From Clostridium sp. CM027 (GTDB lineage: Bacteria; Bacillota; Clostridia; Clostridiales; Clostridiaceae), in the NCBI RefSeq assembly GCF_024730565.1, contig NZ_CP077725.1, positions 2,170,001 through 2,234,000 of the forward strand: a stretch of DNA of 64,000 bases, written 5' to 3'. The notes beneath the pieces are model-generated. The model saw nothing but the letters and a program-made list of their open reading frames with translations, made no database searches and was not told the origin of the DNA. A program made the translations under genes and the position numbers. Position 1 is the stretch's first letter, and every line of letters starts with the position of its first letter. Shown here one piece after another: positions 27,442-37,214 of the stretch.

Positions 27442-27522
27442 ATATATTCCTCCAATGTAAAATATTCAAATCAAAGTCTATATCCACAGTGACATCCCGG
27501 AATGCCTTATTTTTCAGCAGTT

Positions 27523-29877
27523 CTAACTTCTTAAAGTTACAGATAAATCATCTTCTACTGTTACCGTGCAACACACAGATATAGTAACTCCAACTACTAA
27601 AATCAACGCTAACGGACATAGCAGTAAGGTCTGCCATGCAACATTAACAAATTGAATTCTTGCAGCCCCCATTGGCGACATTGCCAAACTTACAAGAAAC
27701 TCCCCTAAATAATCAGAAGCCAGCACTCCAAGTATGATTCCCAATATCAGTACCATCAAAGTTCCTGCCATATATTTATGTTTAACATTTTTAGAAGTTA
27801 ATCCCACACACCGCATGATTGCAATCTGGGACATATCCTTTGACAATAACATCTTAATGAATAATGCAGTTATAAGTATAACAATTATTACTGCAATTGC
27901 GATTGAGCCTATAACAATTATGCTCATCTGATCAATGATATTTCCAAGAGTCTGCCCAGTATATTCTTTGATATCATTTACCTGCGCAGAATCATAGGTA
28001 TTCTGATAGTAGTTCATTTTCTTTCTAATATCAACACCTTTAGCCACATCCATGTTCACAATATACCAAAGAACGGCATCTTCATTTAAACCAAGACTGG
28101 TATCCGCTTTCGATGTTTTACCACCATTTGTAATATCTTGATAAATACCACATATTTTCATAGTCTTCTCTGCCTCGAAAGCCTTTACTACTATTTCATC
28201 TCCCACTTTCTTGTTTAATCCGTCTTTTGACGCATTTGCATAGGAAACTGAGATTTCCCCTTCACCCTTCGTTGCTCTCCCTTCCACATAATTTAATGGA
28301 AATACAGAAAAATCTCCGGTTTCAATATTAATATAGTCCCAGGAACCTTTCGCATTTTTGACCTGGTATGAACATGTTATGTAGGCCGCATACTTTTCAA
28401 TATCCGAATCATTCTTCAACTCTTCCTGCAGCTTTTTAAAATCTTCTGTAATCGTATCTGTCTTTCGAAGATCGATTCTCATGTCGCATTTTCCTATTCC
28501 CATGTATGTGGAAAATGACCGTGAGTTCATGGTGTTATACATATTTAACGGAAGAATTACAATAACCGTACATACAGCAAAAATAAAAATCAGTAACCTG
28601 TATAATTTGAAACGCTTCCATACATCCCTAATTCCCATGTAAACATTGGTGCGCAGGAATTTGTTGCTAAGCAGTGGAAAACTGTATTTCCGGTTCTTTC
28701 CACGTTCCATGATGTCTGAACGCAATGCCTCCACCGCAGAAATCTTATCTATTTTTTTCAGCACTTTCTTGCAGTACATCACAATTATAAAATATACAAA
28801 TAATGGAACTATAAGAGATAGTACATATTTTAAGTTTCCTGATAAATCCGAAGATATATAAAGTCTCATTTTACCGTTAAACAGATTTACCACTACAAAG
28901 GAAAGCAGATAGCCTATTATACCGGCTACTACTGACATAACCCTGTATTTGATAAGATATACCTTCTTTATATCCTTTTTAGATATTCCCATCGCTTTCA
29001 TAACACCAATTTCTCTTAAATCTTCATCAATAGTTGCCAGAAAGGTAAGTCTGATACAGCAGGTCGCTATAATAATCAGCAGAATACTGATAAGTATAAT
29101 TACCATCGCAACTGCCGCATCTGACATAGCATTAAACACCATAAATATCTTTCCGACCACTGTCGGACCGTTTGCCGGAAGACCTGCAACCATATATGCA
29201 GTCAAAGCAGCCTGAGAATCCCCGTTTTCATTCAGTTTAAATTCAATAAGATATTCCACTTCCCCTGCCTGCTTTTCAATCATTTCATCATAGTCCGCCT
29301 GATTAATAACAAACCGCTTCGAAGACGTAAGGGAAGAGTTCATCTCATAATCTCTTGCATAATTTGAAATGACAAACTCTTTCAGGTATCCTTCACTTTT
29401 CACCGTAATCGGATCACCTATTTTCAAGTCATGTTTTTCCATGAAGTAGATGGGAACCGCCACTTCACCTGCCTTTACCTCCAGCTTTTCATTATCCAGA
29501 TCCAATATAAAATCAAATTTCTTATTCTGTACAACAAATGAAATATCCTGTACCGTTCCAGCCATCGTTTTATTTTTGCCAAAATGGATATTCCCTCCAT
29601 CAAAATCCAGAAGAACCATCGTCTCCTGCTTCGCTATATTCTCACGCTGCTCTTTCGTAAATTTATCGATTTCTGCCTGATCATATTTTCCGGAATGCAT
29701 CTGAGTAATGTCAGCTGGGACTGCACGTTCCTGCAACTGGGACATCGACTGAATCAGATTTGCAATGATATTTGTTGCACTAGCTCCTAAAATAACTGCC
29801 ATGGTTATAAACACAGATACTGTCACAGTTATGATTTTCTTCCTGCTGAAATCATTCTTTACAATTTTAAAAAACAT
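27523..29877 (-). CDS. ABC transporter permease with two FtsX domains
   Basis: Large permease of 784 residues. A first helix (about 14-36) is followed by an extracytoplasmic domain (about 40-240), three helices in an FtsX block (about 250-360), a second start helix near 425, a second outer domain and a last FtsX block from about 650. This is the fused MacB-like/BceB-like shape that pairs with an LolD-type ATPase, here the next gene. Such transporters extrude peptides or drugs rather than importing. Codon use is richer in C and G at third positions than in neighbours, in line with the rest of the cassette. Confidence 0.88.
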   Translation of the reverse strand: MFFKIVKNDFSRKKIITVTVSVFITMAVILGASATNIIANLIQSMSQLQERAVPADITQMHSGKYDQAEIDKFTKEQRENIAKQETMVLLDFDGGNIHFGKNKTMAGTVQDISFVVQNKKFDFILDLDNEKLEVKAGEVAVPIYFMEKHDLKIGDPITVKSEGYLKEFVISNYARDYEMNSSLTSSKRFVINQADYDEMIEKQAGEVEYLIEFKLNENGDSQAALTAYMVAGLPANGPTVVGKIFMVFNAMSDAAVAMVIILISILLIIIATCCIRLTFLATIDEDLREIGVMKAMGISKKDIKKVYLIKYRVMSVVAGIIGYLLSFVVVNLFNGKMRLYISSDLSGNLKYVLSLIVPLFVYFIIVMYCKKVLKKIDKISAVEALRSDIMERGKNRKYSFPLLSNKFLRTNVYMGIRDVWKRFKLYRLLIFIFAVCTVIVILPLNMYNTMNSRSFSTYMGIGKCDMRIDLRKTDTITEDFKKLQEELKNDSDIEKYAAYITCSYQVKNAKGSWDYINIETGDFSVFPLNYVEGRATKGEGEISVSYANASKDGLNKKVGDEIVVKAFEAEKTMKICGIYQDITNGGKTSKADTSLGLNEDAVLWYIVNMDVAKGVDIRKKMNYYQNTYDSAQVNDIKEYTGQTLGNIIDQMSIIVIGSIAIAVIIVILITALFIKMLLSKDMSQIAIMRCVGLTSKNVKHKYMAGTLMVLILGIILGVLASDYLGEFLVSLAMSPMGAARIQFVNVAWQTLLLCPLALILVVGVTISVCCTVTVEDDLSVTLRS

Positions 29878-29895
29878 TATTTTTTCTCCTTCTGA

Positions 29896-31245
29896 CTATA
29901 TATCTTTGCTTCGAAAGCTCTCATCATTAAATGATTGTTCTGCCTCCAAACTACCTTCTGCTTCTTTCTTGGAATCCATTCCACGGATAGTCTTTGATTT
30001 AGATACAATCAGTGCCGTAATTACAAGGCCTATTCCGGCAAGGATTAGTAAGAATCCGATTCCTCTTGTTTCACCAGTTCCTATGACTTTTCCAACAGTA
30101 TCCGCCAGCACACCGCCTTCTACCAGTGCTGGATTAAATACATAATCTGCAAGAACACCTGCCAAAATATAAGCAATTACATATCCCAGCTGTGAAATCA
30201 AAGAAATAAGTCCCCATGCCCTACCCTGCTTATCATTATCAATGGATTTTCTTATGAGAACATCAATACTTGCAGTCGCATATGGTAGCGAAGCAAAAAA
30301 TAAAAATCCAGAAATAATAATGACGGTCATGCTTGTCGTTGCACCAAATCCTGCCATAGTAATACCACTCGCAATAAAGCTTGCCACCATGACATTTACA
30401 TATTTGCTCTTTAATATTCCACTACCAATCATGATACTGGACACCATCATACCGCAGGCAACTACTGTCTGCAGAATTCCAGTTGTTTTCTCACTGGCAA
30501 AGGATAGGATCATTGGTTTTGACAGGACCTGAATAAATCCCATATAAAACATTAAGACGGAAACAAGTATAATTAATAGCATGACTCCTTTAGCCTGGAT
30601 AATAATCTGCCATCCTTCTTTTAAGTCCTTGAAAAAACTCATTTCTTTCTTAACCTGTGACTTTACCGCAAGAGATTTTCTTACGGTAAAGATTGCAACA
30701 ACCGTTACAACAGAAGTCAGAATATCAATGGTAAGTATCACTTCCATACCGGAAGCTGCCAGAATTAAACCGCCAATAATCGGTGAAATCAAAAACTTGG
30801 AAGAGGATGCAATTGACACCATTCCACTTGCTTTTGCATAGTCATCCTCTGTCAGTAAATCCGTAATTGTTGCTTTATATGCCGGATCGAGCAATGCTAC
30901 AAATGCTGAACTAAATCCCACACAAAGGCAGATTTGCCACACCTGAATATGCCCTTTGTTCATAAGCCCCAGCATAACAATCAGCCCAAACGCTGATACA
31001 ATATCTCCCAGTATCATGAGCAGTCTTCTATCAAATCGGTCTGCAAGAACCCCCGCAGCCGGACTTAATAAAATCATCGGCAGAAGCGCCGCCATTTCCA
31101 CCATTGAGACATCCACCGCTGAATGTGTCAGCTGCCACACATACACTCCAAGACCAAAGGCCGTCATTCCAGTACCGATATTAGATATCAGTTCCCCCAG
31201 CCAGATAATCAGAAATTTTCCGAAGGATTTTCCCGAATTATTCAT
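29896..31245 (-). CDS. MFS transporter, MefA/EntS-like efflux protein
   Basis: About 449 residues with twelve predicted helices. The N-terminal half has the MFS loop motif GVLADRFDRRLLM. The family resembles macrolide-efflux (MefA) and EntS-like exporters. Start: an ATG at 31245 with GATGGAGGC eight bases upstream, giving MNNSGKSFGKFL; longer frames run into the tetR gene and lack ribosome sites. ATGAATAA overlaps the tetR stop, so translation is coupled. A proton-driven drug exporter under TetR control is the likely role. Confidence 0.85.
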   Translation of the reverse strand: MNNSGKSFGKFLIIWLGELISNIGTGMTAFGLGVYVWQLTHSAVDVSMVEMAALLPMILLSPAAGVLADRFDRRLLMILGDIVSAFGLIVMLGLMNKGHIQVWQICLCVGFSSAFVALLDPAYKATITDLLTEDDYAKASGMVSIASSSKFLISPIIGGLILAASGMEVILTIDILTSVVTVVAIFTVRKSLAVKSQVKKEMSFFKDLKEGWQIIIQAKGVMLLIILVSVLMFYMGFIQVLSKPMILSFASEKTTGILQTVVACGMMVSSIMIGSGILKSKYVNVMVASFIASGITMAGFGATTSMTVIIISGFLFFASLPYATASIDVLIRKSIDNDKQGRAWGLISLISQLGYVIAYILAGVLADYVFNPALVEGGVLADTVGKVIGTGETRGIGFLLILAGIGLVITALIVSKSKTIRGMDSKKEAEGSLEAEQSFNDESFRSKDI

Positions 31246-31885
31246 TGCTGCCTCCATCTCCGCTACCAAACATCTGCATAACGTACATAAGACTTCCACT
31301 TTCGGCACCGAGCAGCCTTTCTACATTGAAAACAAACGCCTGTATGCGTGAAGCGCGCTCCGCGCTTGTCATTTTAACCATATCATCATCAAAAACGGTA
31401 TTTGTATATGACATAACCATTTCCACGCATTCATACGGGAACGGCGTGCTGAACAGTCCCTGCTCAATGCCCTCGCAGATTATTCCCGTCAGTATCGGCG
31501 TAACACCGTTTAATATTACCTTTTGTATTTTCTGATGCATAAGCGCGTTCTGTGGCTTGTGAATGTGCTCCATAATTTCCTTGCCGCTTCCGCCACTTAT
31601 GTTCAGTGCCATTACAACGCGCATAATGCGCTTGTTTACGGGCATGCTCTTGTCTGCGGCAATTTTCTGCGCCGCGCCTAAAATACGGACGTTATATCGC
31701 TCAATCAGCACGTCCATAATGCCCTCCTTCGACTTGAAGTGGTAATATAGTGTTCCCCGCGCAATTCCGACCTTTTCGATAATATCGTTTGTGCTTGTGC
31801 CGTCAAAGCCCTTCTGACAGAAAAGCTCATCCGCCGCGTCAAGTATTTCTTTCCTGCGTTCTTCAGCTTCTTTTACTATCCTCAT
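31238..31885 (-). CDS. TetR/AcrR-family repressor of the efflux cassette
   Basis: Repressor of 215 residues. The DNA-binding domain reads ILDAADELFCQKGFDGTSTNDIIEK...RGTLYYHFKSKEGIMD. First gene of the cassette, with AAGGAG before the ATG and a dyad in the promoter region (31904-31918). It is the most GC-rich gene in the window (for example many GCG, CGC and GGC codons), unlike the A/T-rich local genes, which points to recent transfer. Confidence 0.9.
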   Translation of the reverse strand: MRIVKEAEERRKEILDAADELFCQKGFDGTSTNDIIEKVGIARGTLYYHFKSKEGIMDVLIERYNVRILGAAQKIAADKSMPVNKRIMRVVMALNISGGSGKEIMEHIHKPQNALMHQKIQKVILNGVTPILTGIICEGIEQGLFSTPFPYECVEMVMSYTNTVFDDDMVKMTSAERASRIQAFVFNVERLLGAESGSLMYVMQMFGSGDGGSNE

Positions 31886-31903
31886 TTGTACATCTCCTTA
31901 CAA

Positions 31904-31918
31904 CAGACTGACTGTCTG
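31904..31918. promoter_or_regulatory. TetR operator candidate of the efflux cassette
   Basis: CAGAC-TGACT-GTCTG, 19 bases upstream of the tetR ATG. On the minus strand a TTGACA box lies further upstream (31953-31958) with a CATTAT-like -10 at 17 bases, so a repressor here would sit at the transcription start. Confidence 0.6.
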
Positions 31919-31958
31919 TCTATTAATAATATAATGTCATATTTGTTTTAAGTTGTCA

Positions 31959-32382
31959 AGAGAGCGTGCTAAATTTCCTTAAAAACCGTCTGCGAAGCAC
32001 GGTGTCCATCAGGTCTATAGGTCTGTCAGTATCCTCCCATCTTTTCAGCGATGTCAGCTTACGTAAATTCAAGATATTCTACGGTAGGGGTTTATTTTAG
32101 TATGCATTTATTTTAATTTACCCCAAAAACTTATGGTCAAATCATAAGTTTCGCCTTATATTTTCACCAAAAAACAACGAAAACCCCTGAATTCAAGGGT
32201 TTTCCTTTGTATCAAAATTGTTGTTTATGTATGGTGGAGGCGAAGCCTGATGGGTGTAATCCACTATATAAAGGTGCCTTCCTTAAATACAGAAGACATC
32301 TCTAATAACCAGTGAACCCCTGTTACCACTTTTCAAGTCTACCTTTTTATTATTAAACTTATACCTCCCACACTCATCTCAT
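31959..32382. other. Gap at the cassette edge
   Basis: No gene. The part up to about 32095 keeps the richer composition of the cassette, then the sequence returns to A/T-rich. It holds a dyad AAACTTATG/CATAAGTTT near 32134-32158, a terminator (32180-32203) and a 12-base match to the 3' end of the tmRNA gene (32232-32243). Confidence 0.4.
32180..32203 (-). terminator. Terminator of the DUF1002 gene
   Basis: AAAACCCCTGAA and TTCAAGGGTTTT with one mismatch; on the minus strand the stem is followed by CGTTGTTTTTTGG. Confidence 0.6.
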
Positions 32383-33252
32383 TTATGATTTTAAACTATC
32401 TGATACTCCCTTAAAGAAATTTCCAATAGAATCACATACACTTGAGAACCAACTTTTAGCCTTATCACTCTCTAATGTATTTTTCATTGTACTAGCTACA
32501 CCCTCAAGCTGTCCTTTTACTTTGCTGTAATCCAAGTTTAATTTATTTACATTTTTCATTAATCCAACAATACCACTTACATCATCTTTAGACAGATTGT
32601 AATTGTAATTATTTGTTACATTATTTACTATTTTTGTTATACCTGCCTCATTCTTAGGTTTATCTTTTATAACTTCACTCTTTACTTCATTGATTAATCC
32701 CGCTGCTTTATCTTGTCCAATTTTTTCACCTAGTTTGCCTGTAACTGCGACCTCTTCATTAGCTGTTTTCTTTGTACTTTCATCTAATTTCTTACCGTCT
32801 TTACTATTTTCAAATCCCTTTAATATGCCAGTCATAGCTGCCGTACCGGATACAGTGAATGGTGCAGAAACTTTAACATTAGCATTCTCAATTCCTGCTG
32901 TAATTAGGGCATTCTTTATCATACTAGCATTTACCCAAGTTACATTATTTGTATTGACTACTAAACCACCAGTAGTTGTTGGCTCAATATAAGAACATGA
33001 TATCGCCTTATTACCTAATTGAGCTCTAGATACTGTATCTCCCAGATATTTCTTCTCTTCACTAGCTGTAACTTCAACAACACTCGCACTATTCCTATCT
33101 ACATCAAAATACTTTAGCATGTTTTCTTTCTGTTGATTCGTCAAATCATCCCCTATAGTAACACTCTTATATGAATCAGCATATACATTTTTTATAGGTG
33201 TTACAAACAAACTTACTGTTAACATTACACCTAAGACTAATTTCTTATTCAT
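32383..33252 (-). CDS. DUF1002 domain-containing exported protein
   Basis: Protein of 289 residues. A signal peptide with basic start and hydrophobic core (KKLVLGVMLTVSLFVTPI) ends near YADS. The body matches DUF1002: VTIGDDLTNQQKENMLKYF, then NVTWVNASMIKNALITAGIENA and a low-complexity middle rich in K, E and N, ending in an amphipathic tail. The family's function is unknown; it is common in clostridia. It stands alone with its own terminator. Confidence 0.85.
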   Translation of the reverse strand: MNKKLVLGVMLTVSLFVTPIKNVYADSYKSVTIGDDLTNQQKENMLKYFDVDRNSASVVEVTASEEKKYLGDTVSRAQLGNKAISCSYIEPTTTGGLVVNTNNVTWVNASMIKNALITAGIENANVKVSAPFTVSGTAAMTGILKGFENSKDGKKLDESTKKTANEEVAVTGKLGEKIGQDKAAGLINEVKSEVIKDKPKNEAGITKIVNNVTNNYNYNLSKDDVSGIVGLMKNVNKLNLDYSKVKGQLEGVASTMKNTLESDKAKSWFSSVCDSIGNFFKGVSDSLKS

Positions 33253-33504
33253 TTGACAAGACCTCCATATTCCACATTATTTAACTGTTGTGACTTAGAT
33301 ATATTATAACCTAAACTATACTAATTTGGTAAATGGATTTTTTTCCATTGAATTGTATGAACTATAGGTCCCTTTAATACTTGGAAATTTCTTCAACATA
33401 TACTCCTTCATCACTTCTAATATTGGTTGGAGAATTAAATTTAATAATTTATAGTTCTATTGGTCCCTTTAAAATCCACTACTCCGCCTTTCTTTTTAAT
33501 AATA

Positions 33505-34476
33505 TTAATTATCATATTTGCCTAAAAACCCTCGAGTTTCTTTCCCAATTTCTTTTGATTTCGTATAGAAAATATAATGTCTTCCTTCTAGATCAGAATA
33601 ACTAAATTTATTATACTCCTTAAATTCATCTAAATTTTTATTCATTATATTTGTATATTTATCATTAGGTATATCTTTCATAGATCTAATTGCAATAAAT
33701 TTAAGTATTGGCAACTCCTTTGACATTTTAGTTTTATTCACTGTTCCACAATTCTTTAATATCATATTAATTTCATTTTTTATAGTTTTGTTAAATGTAT
33801 TTTGAACTCCCATTTTTACTAAATCATTTTTATCCTCTTCTGAAAAACAAGCTTCATCTTTGTAAATATTATTATAATATATCCTATCAATACCTAAAAA
33901 ATTTCCTACAGTAGCTTCCATATATAGCTTTTTACCCATGGGTAAATCAATTTTATCCGCTTCTTCTAGACATGCCTTAACTAATGTTGTATCCATCATA
34001 ACTATTGCTTCAACTTCTTTTGGATAAACTTCTGCATAATACTGAGCATATATCCCTGATATAGAGTGAGGCATAAGTATATATGGTCCATCTATATTGG
34101 CCTCTTTCAATGCCGTTCTGGTTTCAGCAACAATATTTTCTACGCTACGTTCCTTTGAAGTTTCTTCACTAAATCCATAACCAAAAGGTTCTACAACCAC
34201 TACTTTAAAGTCTTTTTTAAACTCTTTAATTAAAGGTTTAAAATCAATTGAAGGTGCAATACTTCCTAAACCTGGCATTAAAACAATTGTTTTCTTTCCT
34301 TCACCCTCAGAATATACGTGCATTTTTTTACCATCAACCTCAACTAATGTACCTAAAGGATTAACATCGTCTTTTTCTAGATATTTTCGAACTTGACCTA
34401 CTATAGATATAATTATTAATAACGCTAATATGACAATAAGAATGTTTTTTAATATCTTTAGTATCTTTTTAATCAT
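33505..34476 (-). CDS. Membrane-anchored alpha/beta hydrolase
   Basis: About 323 residues. One N-terminal helix (KILIVILALLIIISIVG region, about 12-29) anchors it. The fold is alpha/beta hydrolase: oxyanion strand VLMPGLGSIAP, the nucleophile elbow MPHSISGIYA with Ser in place, then candidate Asp (MMDTT) and a late His (EGRHYIF). The first elbow glycine is replaced by Pro. The ATG at 34476 overlaps the permease stop (ATGATTAA) and has GAGGAAGG upstream; the frame start at 34494 lies inside that gene. Coupling to the Bce-like permease suggests a role in the same response. Confidence 0.82.
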   Translation of the reverse strand: MIKKILKILKNILIVILALLIIISIVGQVRKYLEKDDVNPLGTLVEVDGKKMHVYSEGEGKKTIVLMPGLGSIAPSIDFKPLIKEFKKDFKVVVVEPFGYGFSEETSKERSVENIVAETRTALKEANIDGPYILMPHSISGIYAQYYAEVYPKEVEAIVMMDTTLVKACLEEADKIDLPMGKKLYMEATVGNFLGIDRIYYNNIYKDEACFSEEDKNDLVKMGVQNTFNKTIKNEINMILKNCGTVNKTKMSKELPILKFIAIRSMKDIPNDKYTNIMNKNLDEFKEYNKFSYSDLEGRHYIFYTKSKEIGKETRGFLGKYDN

Positions 34477-36391
34477 TATTATCGCCTTCCTCATAGACCA
34501 TCTTCACATAATCATTACTTATGAAAAAATAGAATAAAATCATTGTTATTGAATATAAGCATAGCGCAATTATTAACTGAGTATTAAACGAAAAATTCAT
34601 TATTTGTTCTAACATCTTAATTGCAATAATACTATGCAGTATTCCTACACTACCAGGTAAAATAAATGAAATTCCAACTTGTACATGCACAGATTTCTTT
34701 ACTTCCGCTTTACTCATGCCTATTTTCTTCAGTGTTTTGTACTGCTCTTTATCCATGAAGGCATCCTTTAATATTTTAAAATAAATTGTACTAAAGGTTG
34801 AAAGTATAAATATTATAGACATTATTAGCCCTAAAAAATGAAATATTTCTATTGCATAATAATCCCATGTGTATTCGTTAATATGTGGATATACCTTCTC
34901 CTTTGGCATAACTTCCCTTATATTGGATATTAATTGATCTGCCTCTTTCTCTTTACTTATTTGAACGCAATTTAAAGATGTTTCATTAAAGCCTTCCTTA
35001 ACCTTTTCATATTCATCATCTTCTAAAATATATATATTTTTTGTTCCTAATTTGTCTATAATCCCAGTAAAGGGTGCATCTTCTTGTTTTTTAATTACAT
35101 ACTCTCTATTTTTTATTTTAATTTCTTCTTTCAGAACATTTAATGGAGATGCTAATGTTGTTGCACTTATTATAAAAACAGCCTCGCATCCCTTAGGCTT
35201 AATGTTATCTGTTACTTTATAATTTAGAAACTCTAAGTTCTTTTTTAATGTTGAATAGCTTATTATTATTGCTTCATTTTTATAATCTACTTTTCTATGA
35301 TAGTTTATATAATCAATCTTTCCTAAAATAAATTTATTTTCATTAATTCCAATTAACTCGTGATTAGATTCATTAATTATTCCCACTACTTTTTCTTTTG
35401 ATTTTTCATCATTACTTTCATAGCTAAAACTATATGGAGATTGCTTAATAGCTTCTTTTTGTGCAACTTTCTCAAAGGATAAGCTTACTCCAAAGGCTGT
35501 TATAGCTGCTGCACATAACATTGCTGTCATAGCTAGATTACGATAATTCCCCTTTAGTCTAAAGTACATATTAGAAATACTTACTAACATAACATTCTTA
35601 TATACCATGGTTTTATTTTTTATCATCTTATTAAAGACTATGGACATGAAACTTCCAAAGAAAAAGTATGTACCTATTGAAACACATAATAGCGCTGTCA
35701 TAGATGAAAACAGCAAATCTAGCTCCCATCTTTTAATCATAACGCCAACTAAGTAACCAGCTAAAATTAATAGAACCCCTAAGATACCCTTAAAATATCT
35801 TAACTTTGGTAGTTCTTCTTTTTCCTTTGTAGCATTAATCATATCTATGAGTTTACTTTTCTTTACTACTCTATATTTTTTATAACCTAATATTGCAAAA
35901 ATACATGAGAATACTAAGATTACTATAAAGACAGCATTTAATGAAATTTTGAAAGGTATTTCTACATTTAAAAATATGGATTTTGCGAGTAGCATAAAAA
36001 ATAGTTTAGATAAGATTACTCCAAATATAAGTCCACTACATATAGATGTAGCTCCAAGTAATAAACTTTCTATTGCAAATACTTGTCCAATTTTTGATTG
36101 GGTAATTCCCATTAACATATATAAGGCAGTCTCCTTTTGCCTATTTAACAAGAAAAATTTATCTGCATTAAATATAAAATATACTACTGTACATACTAAA
36201 ATAAATCCACATGAAAGACTTGCTACACTTGCTGCCTGAAATCTTTCACTAATTTCGATAAATGCCTCATTGTCTCCTATTGCTAAAAAGTTATAGAAAG
36301 TTGCAACAGATACAATTGTAATAAGTAAATAAAGTTTATATACCTTTATGTTATCCTTAAAAAGCATCAATGATAGTTTAAATGAGTTCAT
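34469..36391 (-). CDS. BceB-like ABC transporter permease (FtsX family)
   Basis: About 640 residues with ten helices: one near 18-36, a group from about 50 to 290, a large outer domain of about 190 residues, and three helices at the C-terminus. That layout is characteristic of BceB-type permeases, which sense and remove cell-wall-active peptides such as bacitracin and lantibiotics. It starts at the ATG 36391 after GGAGGAG and overlaps the ATPase gene by 14 bases. Its cognate kinase gene is interrupted by an IS21-family element. Confidence 0.88.
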   Translation of the reverse strand: MNSFKLSLMLFKDNIKVYKLYLLITIVSVATFYNFLAIGDNEAFIEISERFQAASVASLSCGFILVCTVVYFIFNADKFFLLNRQKETALYMLMGITQSKIGQVFAIESLLLGATSICSGLIFGVILSKLFFMLLAKSIFLNVEIPFKISLNAVFIVILVFSCIFAILGYKKYRVVKKSKLIDMINATKEKEELPKLRYFKGILGVLLILAGYLVGVMIKRWELDLLFSSMTALLCVSIGTYFFFGSFMSIVFNKMIKNKTMVYKNVMLVSISNMYFRLKGNYRNLAMTAMLCAAAITAFGVSLSFEKVAQKEAIKQSPYSFSYESNDEKSKEKVVGIINESNHELIGINENKFILGKIDYINYHRKVDYKNEAIIISYSTLKKNLEFLNYKVTDNIKPKGCEAVFIISATTLASPLNVLKEEIKIKNREYVIKKQEDAPFTGIIDKLGTKNIYILEDDEYEKVKEGFNETSLNCVQISKEKEADQLISNIREVMPKEKVYPHINEYTWDYYAIEIFHFLGLIMSIIFILSTFSTIYFKILKDAFMDKEQYKTLKKIGMSKAEVKKSVHVQVGISFILPGSVGILHSIIAIKMLEQIMNFSFNTQLIIALCLYSITMILFYFFISNDYVKMVYEEGDNND

Positions 36392-37142
36392 CACTAACTC
36401 CTCCCATCATAGCTATCATATTAAGAATCTTTTTAAACATCTCACTTTTATCTCCATTGCTATCTAATTCACCACTTATACTTCCATCCTTCAAAAACAT
36501 CACTCTATCTGAATAGCTTGAAGCCCTAGGATCATGAGTTACCATTATAATCGTAGTATTACAACTTTTATTTATATTTACGAAGCATTCAAGAACTTCT
36601 ATAGCTGATTTAGAATCTATTGCACCCGTTGGTTCATCTGCAAAAATCACCTTTGGAGATGTAATTAATGCTCTACAAATTGCTGCTCTTTGCTTTTGGC
36701 CCCCTGATAATTGATAAGGATATTTATCCAGATGCTTTTCTATGCCTAAGAGCTTTGTTAGTTTATTAATCTTTTCTAATATTATCTCTACCTTTTCATT
36801 GTTTAGTGTTAATGGCAATGCAATATTATCTCTTATTGTCATATTATCTAACAAATTAAAATCTTGAAAAACAAAACCTATTACGTCTCTCCTAAACCTA
36901 GCTAATTCATTTTCTTTTAGACTGTTAACATCTTTACCATCAATTAAAACCTCTCCTGAAGTTGCTTTGTCTATCGTTGACATGACATTTAAAAAGGTAG
37001 TTTTTCCTGAACCTGAAGGTCCCATTATACTAATAAATTCACCTTCATTAATTTGTAAATCTACTTCCTTTAATACTTTATGTTTATTAGTTAACCTTCC
37101 ATATTCTTTAATTAACTTTGATACTGCTACAATTTTATTCAT
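36378..37142 (-). CDS. BceA-like ABC transporter ATP-binding protein
   Basis: ATPase of 254 residues. Walker A GPSGSGKTT (about 42-50), Q-loop FVFQDFNLLD, signature LSGGQKQRAA, Walker B VIFADEPTGAID, H-loop VTHDPR. It is the partner of the overlapping BceB-like permease and lies 72 bases downstream of the kinase gene. Together with the regulator and kinase upstream it completes the regulator-kinase-ATPase-permease order of Bce modules. Confidence 0.92.
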   Translation of the reverse strand: MNKIVAVSKLIKEYGRLTNKHKVLKEVDLQINEGEFISIMGPSGSGKTTFLNVMSTIDKATSGEVLIDGKDVNSLKENELARFRRDVIGFVFQDFNLLDNMTIRDNIALPLTLNNEKVEIILEKINKLTKLLGIEKHLDKYPYQLSGGQKQRAAICRALITSPKVIFADEPTGAIDSKSAIEVLECFVNINKSCNTTIIMVTHDPRASSYSDRVMFLKDGSISGELDSNGDKSEMFKKILNMIAMMGGVSDELI

Positions 37143-37214
37143 ATTATCACCTCGTATCTATAGTATAATTTATAACTGACTACTCCTCCACCTATCAAGG
37201 TTACAAATTAGGTT

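Noticed and set aside
33360-33480. Two GGTCCCTTTAA copies about 95 bases apart
   Set aside because: Eleven bases only; flanks do not align well enough to call a repeat.
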